A stretch of 64,000 nucleotides of DNA from Tethya wilhelma (GCA_964030475.1 CAXIPT010000006.1:3148435-3212434), one strand, 5' to 3'. Positions 1 to 11,370 are shown, counted from the stretch's first letter. The notes: a model not told the origin generated them from the letters alone. Program-made: numbers and translations.

Positions 1-271
1 TTGTACTGGCACTGACAGCCAGATCTATACCATAATTTGTCATTCTGACAAATATTCTTCATACATTCGCTGTACAATTCCTGCAAAAAGCTGCGCTCGC
101 CCCACAATGCTTGCATTCTTCTAGTTAAGAGGTGTGGCACTACAAAATTGGGGACCGCCCATTTTATTGTAGTCAAGTCAAGAAGTCAATAAGGTTTTTA
201 GCATAGATAATATTATCTTATGTTTTTAGCCTATGGTCAAGAGGTCAAGGCCAATTTTGGGTGGTCAAGAT

Positions 272-528
272 TCTTGACCGCGGTCGCAAACGGTCCTATG
301 GCAGGTATGGTTGTGACCACCCCTTGTCTTCTCCAATCTCCCAGCTTCTCCTTTAGTGATCCAGGCTCTTAACAGTCAGCCTCTGCTCATCATAATGACA
401 ATTCCATCCTACCAGTGAGTATGGTATTATCATAGCAACTCTATAATCACTGTATGTGTTTGGAGTCAAGGGGCGGTGACTCCCATAATAATTATGCTCT
501 GTACTTGCACCTGCGACCGCGGTCAAGA
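272..528. repeat. Foldback repeat with 17-bp perfect arms
   Basis: The segment at 272-288 (TCTTGACCGCGGTCGCA) recurs as its exact reverse complement at 512-528, with about 220 bases between. Copies of the short word GGTCAA crowd both flanks (about 160-600). This looks like the terminal or subterminal part of a small inverted-repeat element. No transposase is visible. Confidence 0.6.
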
Positions 529-616
529 TGTGGTCAACGGTCAAAGCAAATTTTATTGTTGGTCAATGGTCAAAATGAAATTTCAGAGTGGTCAAAGAAC
601 GGTGTCACAGGACTAC

Positions 617-727
617 GTGTCCCCCAGGACCACGTGTCCCCCCGGACAGCTGGTCCTAGGACCACGTGTCCCCCCGGACATCTGGTCCTAGGTCCAGGCG
701 TCCCCCCTAGGACCAGGTGTCCCCCCC
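617..727 (+). repeat. GC-rich tandem repeat (accacgtgtccccccgga unit)
   Basis: Imperfect copies of a unit containing GGACCACGTGTCCCCC follow each other about five times, with CTGGTCCTAGG spacers. The core CACGTG/GGACC words are partly palindromic. Open frames crossing it on both strands are by-products of the repeat and are not called as genes. Confidence 0.7.
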
Positions 728-1134
728 TATTTATCACTATGCATGAATGAAGCAAAGATTAATCTACGAGTAAAAAGCAACCTTGCCAACTTGAAATGCA
801 TTAGAGGGTGGGGCTAGTTGCTCAGTTTTGCGTATGCTCAGTAGATTTCAAGGTGTTAAAGAAAACCGAGCTCCATGTGTGAACAAGTAGTAGGCTCATC
901 TATTCTTGTTAGCACAAAGTTTGTAGCTATTCTATAGACTCACTGATATGAGAACTTCAGGATGCCTATGGCAGTGCCTACAAAAACAGAAGATAACTAT
1001 GTTTCCAATGTTGAAGCAAAGACAGATGCCTCACTTCATTAGGAGCACACAGCCAATCGAGATTTTTTGCGAGTGCAGAATGCCAGAACTCAATAGTCTT
1101 CATCAGGCAAAGTGGATAGAATGCTCTTGTTTTA

Positions 1135-1162
1135 NNNNNNNNNNNNNNNNNNNNNNNNNNNN
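1135..1162. other. Assembly gap (28 N)
   Basis: A run of 28 N bases. Its flanks do not form a recognisable gene. Unlike the single N bases elsewhere in the window, this is an ordinary scaffold gap. Confidence 0.99.
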
Positions 1163-2150
1163 TGACAAACATGATTTTAAAAAATTGACAAAATTCATTC
1201 AGGACTTTTGAAATAGGTCAAAGGTCAATATTACGTAATATGCACTTGGAATTAGACTTGTCCGAAGGAAGCCATTCAAGGTACCATTTTGAAGCCCATT
1301 CTATGTGCTATCTGATGATATCAGTAGTTTCTCTATTGCACAAGTTGTTAAAAGGTTATGAGGCTTTAAATACCCTCTGGTTTAGCAAAAATTTCAAAAT
1401 ATTCCAATATTTAGACGCCTTTAATTGGGAAGCCAAACAAGGTATGAAGATGAGATTTCACCTGACAATATAAAGTCATTAGTACTACACACATACCAAG
1501 TTTCAACAAAATCGGAGATGGTCAGTTGCAAATTTTTGCTGAACTGATTTGGAATTGCCCCATAAAGTAAGCCGGTTTCTTCAAAGTGCAATCATTTGTA
1601 TATGTGTGATGAGTGTTGTGTATGTGTGTGCTGATAATTTTATTATAATATTATTTTTATTTATATTTTGTTGTATAGAATAATTATGTGTATGTTAATT
1701 AGCTGTTTCCCCACCCCTCTTTTCCCCTCCTTTCAAGTTGTAGTTTGTGGTGATGATTGAAACTGATGGTGGTCTCATGTCTGCCGAGATTAGTACTACG
1801 GTGATCATTAGTCATTTAGTATTGATTCAACAAGAAGCTTTCAGCTGCAGAGCCAGCAACTAGTGTTCAAGGCCATACGCAAAGTTGACTTGAAATGTGG
1901 GTGAATGAACTCTTCTGTTCAGCTGTGCTGAGGTATTTGCCAGTGCTCCTGGTGATGTTGATTTTGTTACACTGTGTCATCTTGTTTAATATGTAGAAAT
2001 AACTTGCAATGTTTGACTGCTTTCATCACTTGCACTGTTAGTGAAGAGGTTCAATTATCTTCACCAACTTGCTTCCTCAGTGGTTTTGGACCCATTGATC
2101 CTTGTATGTAGAACTGCATTTAGTATTTCTTGTTTCCTCACAAATCTATA
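1163..2150. other. Gene-free AT-rich stretch
   Basis: I see no exon with coding character and no repeat structure beyond AT-rich DNA and short TG runs (about 1600-1640). Open frames here lack recognisable protein content. Confidence 0.4.
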
Positions 2151-2151
2151 G

Positions 2152-2873
2152 GTGATTTGGCTGGTATTGAGCAGGCTGCACCTGACTTCCCCCCTGGAGG
2201 CTACTACCTCACAATCGATGTGACTGATGTTAGAAATAGGACAGCCACTTTTATGACAGTTGAAGTATTTGTCCCAGGTCAGACCAAAACTTATATAAAA
2301 CTATGATGCACAATGAGAATTCTTTGTGGTTATGACATAAAACTTAATCTCTATTCATAGGAACTCCAACTACTACTGAGCCACCTTTCCCATTCTCTGT
2401 CTCTTGTTCCCTGGTAGGAGGTACTTACCCCTGAACACTTTCATCCATTTGAGTGCATAGCATGCAATCGGAGGAGAAGTGGAGACGTATACACTTGTAA
2501 CTATGACAATGGCACCATTGTTGAAGATTATATTGTGTTCACAAATTCTATTTGATTTGTAGGTAATCTGGTGATATAACCTTGTTGTGACTGGTACCTC
2601 CACTGATGGACAAGTGTCTACCTCAGAGGTGGAATTCTTTGTTCAACCTTGACCAGGTTAAAAAAAGATTATTAAATAATTATGTGACTAACTGACTGAT
2701 GAATTAACTTCTTATACCTCACATCTAGTGTTCAATTTGACATGCGTCACCTTGGAAGTACCATTCGGGCCACTGTTAGTCGAGTGTCAAGTTACTGGTG
2801 GAGAAATTGATGCTGTTTTCTGTCGTATCAATACTGGAGAGGATATTGAGGCTATTGATAACTGTAAGAAATC
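2152..2873 (+). pseudogene. Partial exon cluster of an extracellular repeat protein, probably degenerate
   Basis: Three segments look like exons with AG/GT borders: 2152-2277 (reads GGYYLTIDVTDVRNRTATF), 2361-2413 (Thr/Pro-rich, GTPTTTEPPFPF) and 2729-2873 (Cys-containing, LLVECQVTGGEIDAVFC). Between them, about 2575-2651 reads TGTSTDGQVSTSEVEFFVQP and then hits a stop, and no clean splice joins keep one frame through the set. The composition (Thr/Ser-rich linker, beta-type segments ending in hydrophobic strands, paired Cys) fits a secreted or cell-surface modular protein. I do not recognise the family. The 5' end could lie beyond the 1135-1162 gap. It could also be a real gene with unseen exons. 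Confidence 0.35.
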
Positions 2874-3183
2874 ATTATTGCATGTGAAATGAAAGCACTG
2901 ATTGGTACACAACCCTTGATATTTAGTTATCATGTACATGTATATATAAGCAAAGCTTGTTTATCTGTCATGGGAGTTTACTGGAAGTACTCCAACCTTG
3001 AGCTATATAGAATATGCTACTTTTTCTCTGAACTGTGGAAATGCACTTGCTAAATTTCCTTCCATGACTTGCAAATAACTATACTTGTGAAGTTTTGTTG
3101 TCTGTTCAGTCAAGTACACGTTCTACTGTATCTCTTAGACTAGATAATATACAACACACACAATAGGTGCACTCTTGAAGCTA

Positions 3184-3537
3184 AGCACTCAGAGCTTATG
3201 TTAACAGTCAGTCACAGGACATTTTCCGATTAAAGTTAAGGAATGTCCGGACATGTGACCAATGGTCTGCCATTCTGTCAGATAATTCTTCTGTGAGTTC
3301 GCTAGTAGTAATGTGAGAAAGCTTGGCAATGAGGAGGATGCTAGTGCTCCTAACTCAAAGCAAAGAAGTTAACCATTCATATCTGTGCATAAATGGCAGA
3401 GAGATTTTAACAAAAGTCTCAACACTGTTATCTAGTTTTAAGGAACATGCTTCTTCGGAAACGTCAGACCAAGTTGAACTTTGTCTGACATTTAGGTAGA
3501 TGAAGTGTAAAAAGTTATCATAAGCTCTGAGCATGCA
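3184..3537. repeat. Possible small inverted-repeat element
   Basis: CTCAGAGCTTATG near 3187-3199 recurs as its reverse complement near 3520-3533. The interior has no open frame of note. It may be a degraded inverted-repeat transposon. The rest of 2880-3850 shows nothing else supportable. Confidence 0.35.
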
Positions 3538-3853
3538 ATGTCACAACAAATCTCAGCAAGTTTTAGCATTAAGTTCTGCAAGATTGTACACGTCAATAGA
3601 AATCAAGAAAACTATAAAATTAATCGGATATATAGCTATAATACAAAAATAAAACTCTCATAGTTGAACATAAATACTATAGACACAATCATGGATCATG
3701 TTATTAAAACAAAATTGTGTTATATATGTAAACATTTAAGCACAGACCACATGACATTGTACGCATGATTGATCGAAGCCTATATTTATACAATGTTATA
3801 GGGTGTGGATACATCATGTACGACATTGTATGTGAATTTAATCTCAATAAGAG

Positions 3854-6800
3854 TCAGTGTAAATTATTACAAAGCACACAGTAGGAGTTCAAAATGTGCT
3901 TGCAAATTGTTCCACTAGACAGCTTTGTATCTATGTCTTCAGTTGACCTCAAACGAACAGCATAAGCCTCCTCTTTGAGAAGTTTCATTTTTGTATCAAA
4001 CGAAGAACCTTTCGAAAAGCATTCACTTTTGATATCGCTCTCAGTGAACATGTAAAAGAGGTCACTTTTCATTATTTTCATTATTAACATTGCAACAACT
4101 TCACCCTTGTTCATCCATTGCTTCCAGACACCAGTCAGGAGTTTACGACCACTCAAGTCATTGTCACTGTAGCTTTGTGAGAAATCTGCTAGACAATCCC
4201 TCGAGAAATGACTGCCTCTCTCAAGAGCCATGAAAGATCCACTTATTGAATGATTGCTAGTGTCTTCCCAAGTTAGTAAATTCTTTGGGAGCTTATCCAG
4301 TGTATTGACAACAATCATGTCATTGTCCATGTAGATTCCACCCCACTTGTACAGTACCAGCAGTCGAAGGAGATTAGATTGGGTACTTTGCCAATGAGAA
4401 CTAGACTTTGCAATTGAGAGTTTGGATATAAACTCTTCAGCTGGGGTGTCTTTTAGTAGGTCAGCTAGGGAGTAGCCTGCCACAGTGATATGGTAGCCAG
4501 AATCAGTTAGAACATGGAATTCGGACTGCTGTAGTGTGTTGCTGTGGATGGTGACTTTAGAAAAGGGATGATGGTGGAAAATGGACTCCACTGTTCGCCA
4601 ATGATACCATTTGAAGGTCGACTCTGTGAACACTAAATGAAAAAGCAGTTTTTCATCTCGTTCTCTCTCTGAGGCCAGCACAGGAGGAGGTTGCAGAGGT
4701 ACCATTCCAAACTTGTGAGCAGCATCATGAAGTGCTTCATTTTGACAAATGACATCCCAAAAAGTGGCTCTCATTCTCATCATCATCCCAGGGTTAGGAT
4801 TAGGTGGGGGGTTATCCCAGGGGAAGTTTTGAAACCATTTAATAACCTCTTGGTTGGTCATAGTGTACAAGTCTACAGTATGAAACATAGGTGTTAGTCC
4901 TGCAGTGCGTGGGGACTTCTGATTTTGTGTCCCATCACCCCCAGGCAACCAAGCAGACTGAATAAAGATGACTGGTATTCCCATTCCAACACATGGCAAA
5001 GCACAGTGTATGCGCTGAGTGATAACCACCTTTGCTGCTGCATATTCTTCTAAGAATTGAAAAGCAGTTGAAAACTGTTTCAAGCCATTAATAATGTTGC
5101 GTGGAGAATGTTTCTTCTCGATACCACGCTTTAGAATTTCAGGAGGAATAAGATTCAAGTACATATCTTGTATGTCTACCAAATAAATATTTTCTGTGCG
5201 AGTTCCTGTTGCAGCACTAGGGTTCTTTAACATCAGTGTCATGCATCCAGAAAAGTAAGCCTCCACACCGTATTGTGTTAAAAAGTGAACAGTAGCTGTA
5301 TCACGACAACCAATTGGAGTATGTTGCTTGAAATAGTTGATGTTAGTTTGGCTTGACCATGCCTGCTGAATAACTGGATTTATATGCATTCCTGTGAAAA
5401 TTGGATTGATGTTTTTTGGTGGTGGCCAGTCGACACTTGGATCTCCCCACCATGCATTAAAGAAAGCTGTCACAGGCTCCTTGGTTTTCAACAGTGCAAT
5501 TCTGTCTCTCTCGATGAGATTATCAGCAAATGGTAAGAACTGAAGTCCCGAAAATGCCTGAATTTCATCGCCTAGGTTCTCTGTGGCTGTTCTCTGTGTT
5601 CGTAAATGGTAGGAGAGTGTACCATAGTGGTATTCTAGTACTGAATCGTCTTTTTTGTGATGATCAAGTGTATTATAATTGGGACAATTGTTATTCTGCA
5701 AACAAGTAGTAAATGAAGTTTCCAAGACTCTATAAAAGTCAAACTGAAATACTATGTTTCCTCCAACAAATTTGGGGTAATCACTCAAAAACTGCTGGGA
5801 GAGTGCTTTGATGAAGAGACTGAATTTGGAGAAGCAAGCAATATCAAATTCCTCTCTACTTGTGACCCAACCATTGAAACAAGTGTTGTCTCTGAGGATT
5901 TGATTCTCTCCTGTCACTCTGATCCTGGGATCAATGTAAATGCCTCCGTATTTCCACAAGATTCCAAGCTGGACAGCTTTTTGAAGGTGATCCTCAAAAT
6001 CTATTCCTGCCAAAACTTTGTAGAGAGGATGTCGGGCAAACCACTCCTCAAGAGGTGTGTCCTTCACTAGGTCACTGATCACTAGGAACTCAGAGGTGAT
6101 ACTAGGATTGTTCAACTTGGCGACTGCACGCATACATTGTGATGTTCCACAGAAAACACGACTACAAGTCTTATCACTTTGCCAACTCTTGATATTCTTA
6201 AGAATCTCAGGAGAAAGTGTTCTGTCAAAGACCCAGGCTGTTGCAACTGTTGATTGGCAGTGCTGAGAATGACCAGATCCTTCAGAATTTTTGCTTCCAA
6301 AAATGTGTGGTGCTTGAATTCCAACACACACAATTATGGCACAAAAAACTATCACCCATGTAATTTCTTTGATACCTTTTCTTTTTCTAAAGTTGTAGAG
6401 AGCAAGTCCAGCAAAGAAGATGAGCAAGCCTAATAACATGTTCATTGTCACAGGGGTACGGAAGTAGATGAGGTTGGCTATGATGACAAACACCCTCTTT
6501 GCAAGGTTCAGTGTGGCGTGAGTGAGGGGAGTGATGTCTTGTAGGACAGTGATTGAAGCAGTGTTGTAGGTGAAGTGGGAGGTGGCAGAGACAATGCTCT
6601 CTTGGGCGTGTGTCAACAGCGATATACTTGTTGAAACAAGAACCATCTTCAGGAGGATGGCTGGTATCAGTATTAGTGTACTGCAAATGGATATGACTGC
6701 ATACTTTTGTATTGGACTTTCCCAGGCAAGTTTCTTGAGGAAAATGTTCCTTGTTGCAAAACCCATGTTTGAACTGATGGCTGCAAGCAGTCCCCACACA

Positions 6801-7306
6801 TTGAACGACTTGTCCAACACCACAAACGTACAGGCTCCAGCACTCATTGTCACTATGGACATCAGGGTAGCTATGGTGAGATCTGTGTAGTTCTTATAGA
6901 GAAGAAGAGAGAGGAAGAAGGTGAAGATAGGCTCAAACGACTTCACCACTTGTGTCACACTGGAACTAACTAATGCGTATGCTGCATTTGTGGACATGTT
7001 TCCAACAATGTTAGCAAATCCGCCAATCCAAATGATTGTCTTGGGTGAGTCTGTCGGCCAAATTGCAGCTGACTTGCCTTTTGCAATCTTCAGGAGTATC
7101 ACCGATGCTATTGCACCGAGGAGATGCTGAAACAATGTCACTTCTAGCCACCTAAAGTCTCTGAAGGCAGGCTTCAAATTTGTTGATTGAGCACTCTCAT
7201 AAACCACTCCGTGTGTCACCATCATGGACTTGGAGGCAATACTTGTGATGCCATTAGCAACCCACCAGATAAGAACCACCACTAGCATCTGCCACCAGGC
7301 CCCCAT
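3854..7306 (-). CDS. Four-domain fusion: TPT-family transporter + glycosyltransferase-like + polysaccharide pyruvyl transferase + glycosyltransferase
   Basis: A single exon of 1150 codons from the first ATG (MGAWWQML). Residues 1-310 form a ten-helix triose-phosphate-translocator domain with family marks such as SVTQVVKSFEPIFTFF and NLAKRV. An eleventh helix at about 315-335 would place the rest on the other membrane face, the lumen if the transporter part is oriented as usual. Residues about 350-610 resemble the DXD sugar-transferase family (KYGGIYID), but the acidic motif reads DPR. Residues about 615-870 carry polysaccharide pyruvyl transferase marks: WPPPKNINPIF, PIGCRD near 664, SGCMTLML, QRIHCALPC near 764. 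Residues about 885-1150 are a second DXD transferase with intact DND (WGGIYMDND near 988). Inferred role: import of phosphoenolpyruvate or a sugar donor into the Golgi and building of pyruvylated glycan. Lack of introns differs from its neighbours; transfer or retroposition is possible. Domain identities are confident, the pathway is inference. Confidence 0.9.
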   Translation of the reverse strand: MGAWWQMLVVVLIWWVANGITSIASKSMMVTHGVVYESAQSTNLKPAFRDFRWLEVTLFQHLLGAIASVILLKIAKGKSAAIWPTDSPKTIIWIGGFANIVGNMSTNAAYALVSSSVTQVVKSFEPIFTFFLSLLLYKNYTDLTIATLMSIVTMSAGACTFVVLDKSFNVWGLLAAISSNMGFATRNIFLKKLAWESPIQKYAVISICSTLILIPAILLKMVLVSTSISLLTHAQESIVSATSHFTYNTASITVLQDITPLTHATLNLAKRVFVIIANLIYFRTPVTMNMLLGLLIFFAGLALYNFRKRKGIKEITWVIVFCAIIVCVGIQAPHIFGSKNSEGSGHSQHCQSTVATAWVFDRTLSPEILKNIKSWQSDKTCSRVFCGTSQCMRAVAKLNNPSITSEFLVISDLVKDTPLEEWFARHPLYKVLAGIDFEDHLQKAVQLGILWKYGGIYIDPRIRVTGENQILRDNTCFNGWVTSREEFDIACFSKFSLFIKALSQQFLSDYPKFVGGNIVFQFDFYRVLETSFTTCLQNNNCPNYNTLDHHKKDDSVLEYHYGTLSYHLRTQRTATENLGDEIQAFSGLQFLPFADNLIERDRIALLKTKEPVTAFFNAWWGDPSVDWPPPKNINPIFTGMHINPVIQQAWSSQTNINYFKQHTPIGCRDTATVHFLTQYGVEAYFSGCMTLMLKNPSAATGTRTENIYLVDIQDMYLNLIPPEILKRGIEKKHSPRNIINGLKQFSTAFQFLEEYAAAKVVITQRIHCALPCVGMGIPVIFIQSAWLPGGDGTQNQKSPRTAGLTPMFHTVDLYTMTNQEVIKWFQNFPWDNPPPNPNPGMMMRMRATFWDVICQNEALHDAAHKFGMVPLQPPPVLASERERDEKLLFHLVFTESTFKWYHWRTVESIFHHHPFSKVTIHSNTLQQSEFHVLTDSGYHITVAGYSLADLLKDTPAEEFISKLSIAKSSSHWQSTQSNLLRLLVLYKWGGIYMDNDMIVVNTLDKLPKNLLTWEDTSNHSISGSFMALERGSHFSRDCLADFSQSYSDNDLSGRKLLTGVWKQWMNKGEVVAMLIMKIMKSDLFYMFTESDIKSECFSKGSSFDTKMKLLKEEAYAVRLRSTEDIDTKLSSGTICKHILNSYCVLCNNLH

Positions 7307-7375
7307 GAGGCTACTTGAACAGTAAACTTGCACCAGCTATCAAAGAATCATCAAGAAGATAGATCACTTGACTTC

Positions 7376-7385
7376 TATATATAAA
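7376..7385 (-). promoter_or_regulatory. TATA-like box upstream of the transporter-pyruvyl transferase fusion
   Basis: On the minus strand TTTATATATA lies about 70 bases before the first ATG of the fusion gene. Position and sequence suit a TATA box, but in this AT-rich intergenic DNA such a word can occur by chance. Confidence 0.3.
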
Positions 7386-8738
7386 TCAAATGTTTACCAC
7401 TTAGTTTAATTGAGTATACAATTAACAATACATTTTATTATACTAAGTACATTAATATTTATAATTTAAAATTATTACCTCCTGAAACACTCAAGTGCAG
7501 CAGTGTTACAATAAATTATTATAATAATAATTATTATGAAGCTGTGATTCCATATACCCTAGCTTCTAGCAAGCCATCGCCATGCAGACTAAGTCCATGC
7601 AGACATACACGCATACTGATTAGCAACACATGCATGCACTGTACGTATTATGGATCAATCGGAATTTAGGGGACACTTCCAAACTGGATAAAAATAGGAT
7701 CATTAAGGGGAAGATTCAGAAGTCACGCTCGTGATGTTATATACCAGGAAAAGTTTTATGCTAAAGCCAGTGCCAAAATGCAAAGAGATCCCATGCATCT
7801 TAACTGCAGACATTGCTGAATGGTGCCTGTGTATATACAAGGCTCGAGTGTTAACTGGTAGATTTCAGTAGCGAACTGTGGAGCAGAGGCTGAGGCACAT
7901 ACCCAGCTGTAGGTCAGCATGCAGAGGTTAACTTGACTTAGTGCAGTGGCAACAAACAACTGAAAAAACTTGAAAGCCTAACTGATCTGGATTCTACATA
8001 ATTTATTAATCGATCATTAAGTAGGAAGTAGGCCTAGCTGTCACTGGAATTTTGGTCCTGAAATTTTTGGTACCCTGAAGTCCGACCGTTTTTTCAAAAA
8101 AAAAATTGTCTGAATATTTTGGTCCCCTCTAAAAATTTTGGTCCTACTGAAAAAGTGGAATGAGCGAAGCTAGGACGAAGGAGAGGATAACCTTTGCTGG
8201 GGCCAAATGTGATAGTAATTGTTACTAGAGCTTCTCTACATGGTCTGTCACAGTGCATACTTCTTGCATTGTATGGAATGCTTGCAGTTGCATGGCTTCC
8301 AAGGCACACCCTGATAGGACTATTTTGTGTACGGCAAGTCTAATAGCCCTCTTCAAGGAAATTAAACTGAAAGGGTGGCATTCTGAAACTTTATCTGCAT
8401 AACAATCACCATCATAGCTGGACAGCCTTGCTCATATGTATGTATGATTCAAGTGTGAATAACCTAATTTATCAGAGGCACTGCATGCATGATTGAATGC
8501 TAAAAATGAAGGCACCAATGGTGCACAAGCCTCGGCACACTCAACTAGCTAGCACACTTGTATGATGCATAATCAACACAATTCTTTGATGAAGCAGAAA
8601 AGTCACAGACTATGCCGAACCATGCTATGATATTACATGCAACCATTTTCAAGATAATCTTGATTAACGAACGTACGTACTTTCTGTTTGGATCATAGAG
8701 CTACCATTCTTCAGAGTATCCCGTATCAGACAGACAGA

Positions 8739-8798
8739 TGGACACACACACACACACACGCATGCACACATGCACACATGCACACACACGCACACACG

Positions 8799-8892
<94 letters not shown>

Positions 8893-8913
8893 NCACACAC
8901 ACACACACACACA
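8739..8913. repeat. (CA)n microsatellite with one N
   Basis: About 175 bases of CA repeat with CACG/CATG interruptions. A single N at 8893 breaks the run. Cys/Val-rich and Thr/His-rich open frames on both strands are artefacts. Confidence 0.95.
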
Positions 8914-9416
8914 ACTTTATTAGACTAACTAGTATAAAACACTTAAATAGCTAACTGAGCCATGTATCCCAACAGTTTATAGTAAAAACACACTAGAGTC
9001 TTTCTCGGCCTAGAATTTTCAGATCTAGAGGGGGACCATTTTACTGGGAGTTTTGTTCCCCAGACAAAAATTAAGTTTGGTGGTCCAAAATTTTATTGAC
9101 AAGCCCAGTGGTTCTGGATACCACAAAATTCCATTGAATTTTGCAGGGTGCATGTGTCTATATATAGAAGCCACATGTTTATAACCATGCATATACAGAA
9201 GACATGGAAGTGCATGCTGAAGAGGAAGCATACAAGTTCCTCAAACTTTGGCTTGTTGTTAGAACTTTTAGTGTACAGCAGAAGTGAATGTTCTTCCCTA
9301 TATAGCTACGCTTCTTTGTGAAAGATTTGCTCACCTACATTGTGCATGCTTCTTGGATACGCCGATATCCGCAGGCTTCAAAGCTTGAACATGCAGTCAG
9401 CCATGCATCATGACTC

Positions 9417-10047
9417 TAGCCTCGTTCCCAGGCTCCCTCCCACCGGAAATTAAGCGAGAGAGAAAAGGAAAGAGGGAGCCTGGTATCTAAAATCACGTGT
9501 ATGACGTCAACTGTTGCTAAAGAACAAATGCGTGGGTGCGGCGGTTAGAATTATGACGTCAAACTCTTGGTTCTGAGCTGCGCACAGAAGCAATATTCGC
9601 GATCGCTGAGCGCTACGAGCAGCTACAAAGTTGTAAAGAAAGCTAGTCGCTAGTAGTATATTGTCTATCAATAGTCTATGGTTATAGTGTATAACTTACT
9701 GATGCTCTACACTACCAATACTTGGTAGAAAATCAGCTCGCGAGCATTCAAGTTGCCAGGTCGGCTAATTTTGGACAGTTTGATGCAGACTCAAACCAAG
9801 ACAACTCTTTTTAACACCCGTTTGCTGTTTCTGTTACAAATACACAATCTACCGTTTGTTTTCCACTGTTGAACTCAGTTGAACTCCAATTTAAAGCGTG
9901 GGCAGGCTAAGATATCAATCGCCATGCCCACGCACACTAATCACCCTTCTACCACCCTTCTACCCCACGTGATTTTAGATACCAGGCTCCCTCTTTCTTT
10001 GCGCACTTCCATAATTTCCGGTGGGAGGGAGCCTGGGAACGAGGCTA
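9417..10047. mobile_element. Non-autonomous inverted-repeat element (TAGCCTCG family, long form), 631 bp
   Basis: Ends are TAGCCTCGTTCCCAGGCTCC and its reverse complement, with inverted arms continuing for roughly 80-90 bases and containing a GGGAGCCTGG word. The 9-bp direct repeat TCATGACTC flanks it at 9408-9416 and 10048-10056, and the duplicate copy of this locus (near 11868-11876) has one such site and no element. Long inverted arms and a 9-bp target duplication fit the Mutator-like (MULE) group. No transposase is encoded, so movement would need an enzyme from elsewhere. A relative with similar interior is at 27367-28033. Confidence 0.88.
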
Positions 10048-10224
10048 TCATGACTCAGGACTGAACCTGTAATTTTCTATCCTAGCAGTCCTAGCACTAT
10101 GTAAGGGTAGCTTAACTTTCCAGGCCGTGACTTTTGACAACACAAGTTCAAAAAACATTAGAAATGTAATGCAAACATAGGAATGGCCAAATCGTAAAAA
10201 AGTGAGCAAACAAGATAGGAATGG

Positions 10225-10225
10225 N
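10225..10225. other. Single-N assembly join at the start of duplication copy 2
   Basis: One N separates the end of copy 1 flanking DNA from the first base of copy 2. The coincidence of the join with the copy boundary suggests that the tandem arrangement was made by the assembler. Confidence 0.85.
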
Positions 10226-11338
10226 CGGAATTTAGGGGACACTTCCAAACTGGATAAAAATAGGATCATTAAGGGGAAGATTCAGAAGTCACGCTCGTGA
10301 TGTTATATACCAGGAAAAGTTTTATGCTAAAGCCAGTGCCAAAATGCAAAGAGATCCCATGCATCTTAACTGCAGACATTGCTGAATGGTGCCTGTGTAT
10401 ATACAAGGCTCGAGTGTTAACTGGTAGATTTCAGTAGCGAACTGTGGAGCAGAGGCTGAGGCACATACCCAGCTGTAGGTCAGCATGCAGAGGTTAACTT
10501 GACTTAGTGCAGTGGCAACAAACAACTGAAAAAACTTGAAAGCCTAACTGATCTGGATTCTACATAATTTATTAATCGATCATTAAGTAGGAAGTAGGCC
10601 TAGCTGTCACTGGAATTTTGGTCCTGAAATTTTTGGTACCCTGAAGTCCGACCGTTTTTTCAAAAAAAAATTGTCTGAATATTTTGGTCCCCTCTAAAAA
10701 TTTTGGTCCTACTGAAAAAGTGGAATGAGCGAAGCTAGGACGAAGGAGAGGATAACCTTTGCTGGGGCCAAATGTGATAGTAATTGTTACTAGAGCTTCT
10801 CTACATGGTCTGTCACAGTGCATACTTCTTGCATTGTATGGAATGCTTGCAGTTGCATGGCTTCCAAGGCACACCCTGATAGGACTATTTTGTGTACGGC
10901 AAGTCTAATAGCCCTCTTCAAGGAAATTAAACTGAAAGGGTGGCATTCTGAAACTTTATCTGCATAACAATCACCATCATAGCTGGACAGCCTTGCTCAT
11001 ATGTATGTATGATTCAAGTGTGAATAACCTAATTTATCAGAGGCACTGCATGCATGATTGAATGCTAAAAATGAAGGCACCAATGGTGCACAAGCCTCGG
11101 CACACTCAACTAGCTAGCACACTTGTATGATGCATAATCAACACAATTCTTTGATGAAGCAGAAAAGTCACAGACTATGCCGAACCATGCTATGATATTA
11201 CATGCAACCATTTTCAAGATAATCTTGATTAACGAACGTACGTACTTTCTGTTTGGATCATAGAGCTACCATTCTTCAGAGTATCCCGTATCAGACAGAC
11301 AGATGGACACACACACACACACACACGCACGCACGCAT

Positions 11339-11370
<32 letters not shown>

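Larger units (their letters stand above)
7660..10140. repeat. Tandem duplication, copy 1 (carries an inserted element)
   Basis: From 7660 the sequence is nearly identical to 10226-11964, base for base over long stretches. Differences are the length of the CA microsatellite (about 175 bases here, about 60 in copy 2), a few substitutions, and the 631-base element at 9417-10047 that copy 2 lacks. No convincing gene lies in it; the same short open frames appear in both copies and do not resemble known proteins. Since copy 2 starts right after a single N, this may be the second haplotype placed in tandem and not a true duplication. Confidence 0.9.

Noticed and set aside
6057..7130. Several open frames opposite or within the transporter-pyruvyl transferase gene
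   Set aside because: They are shadows of the 1150-codon frame, with no domain features of their own.
8664..8954. Cys/Val-rich and Thr/His-rich open frames
   Set aside because: They are translations of a CA microsatellite in all frames.
7756..10525. Identical small minus-strand frames at 7756-7959 and 10322-10525
   Set aside because: Their identity comes from the duplicated DNA; the peptide has no recognisable features and no exon context.
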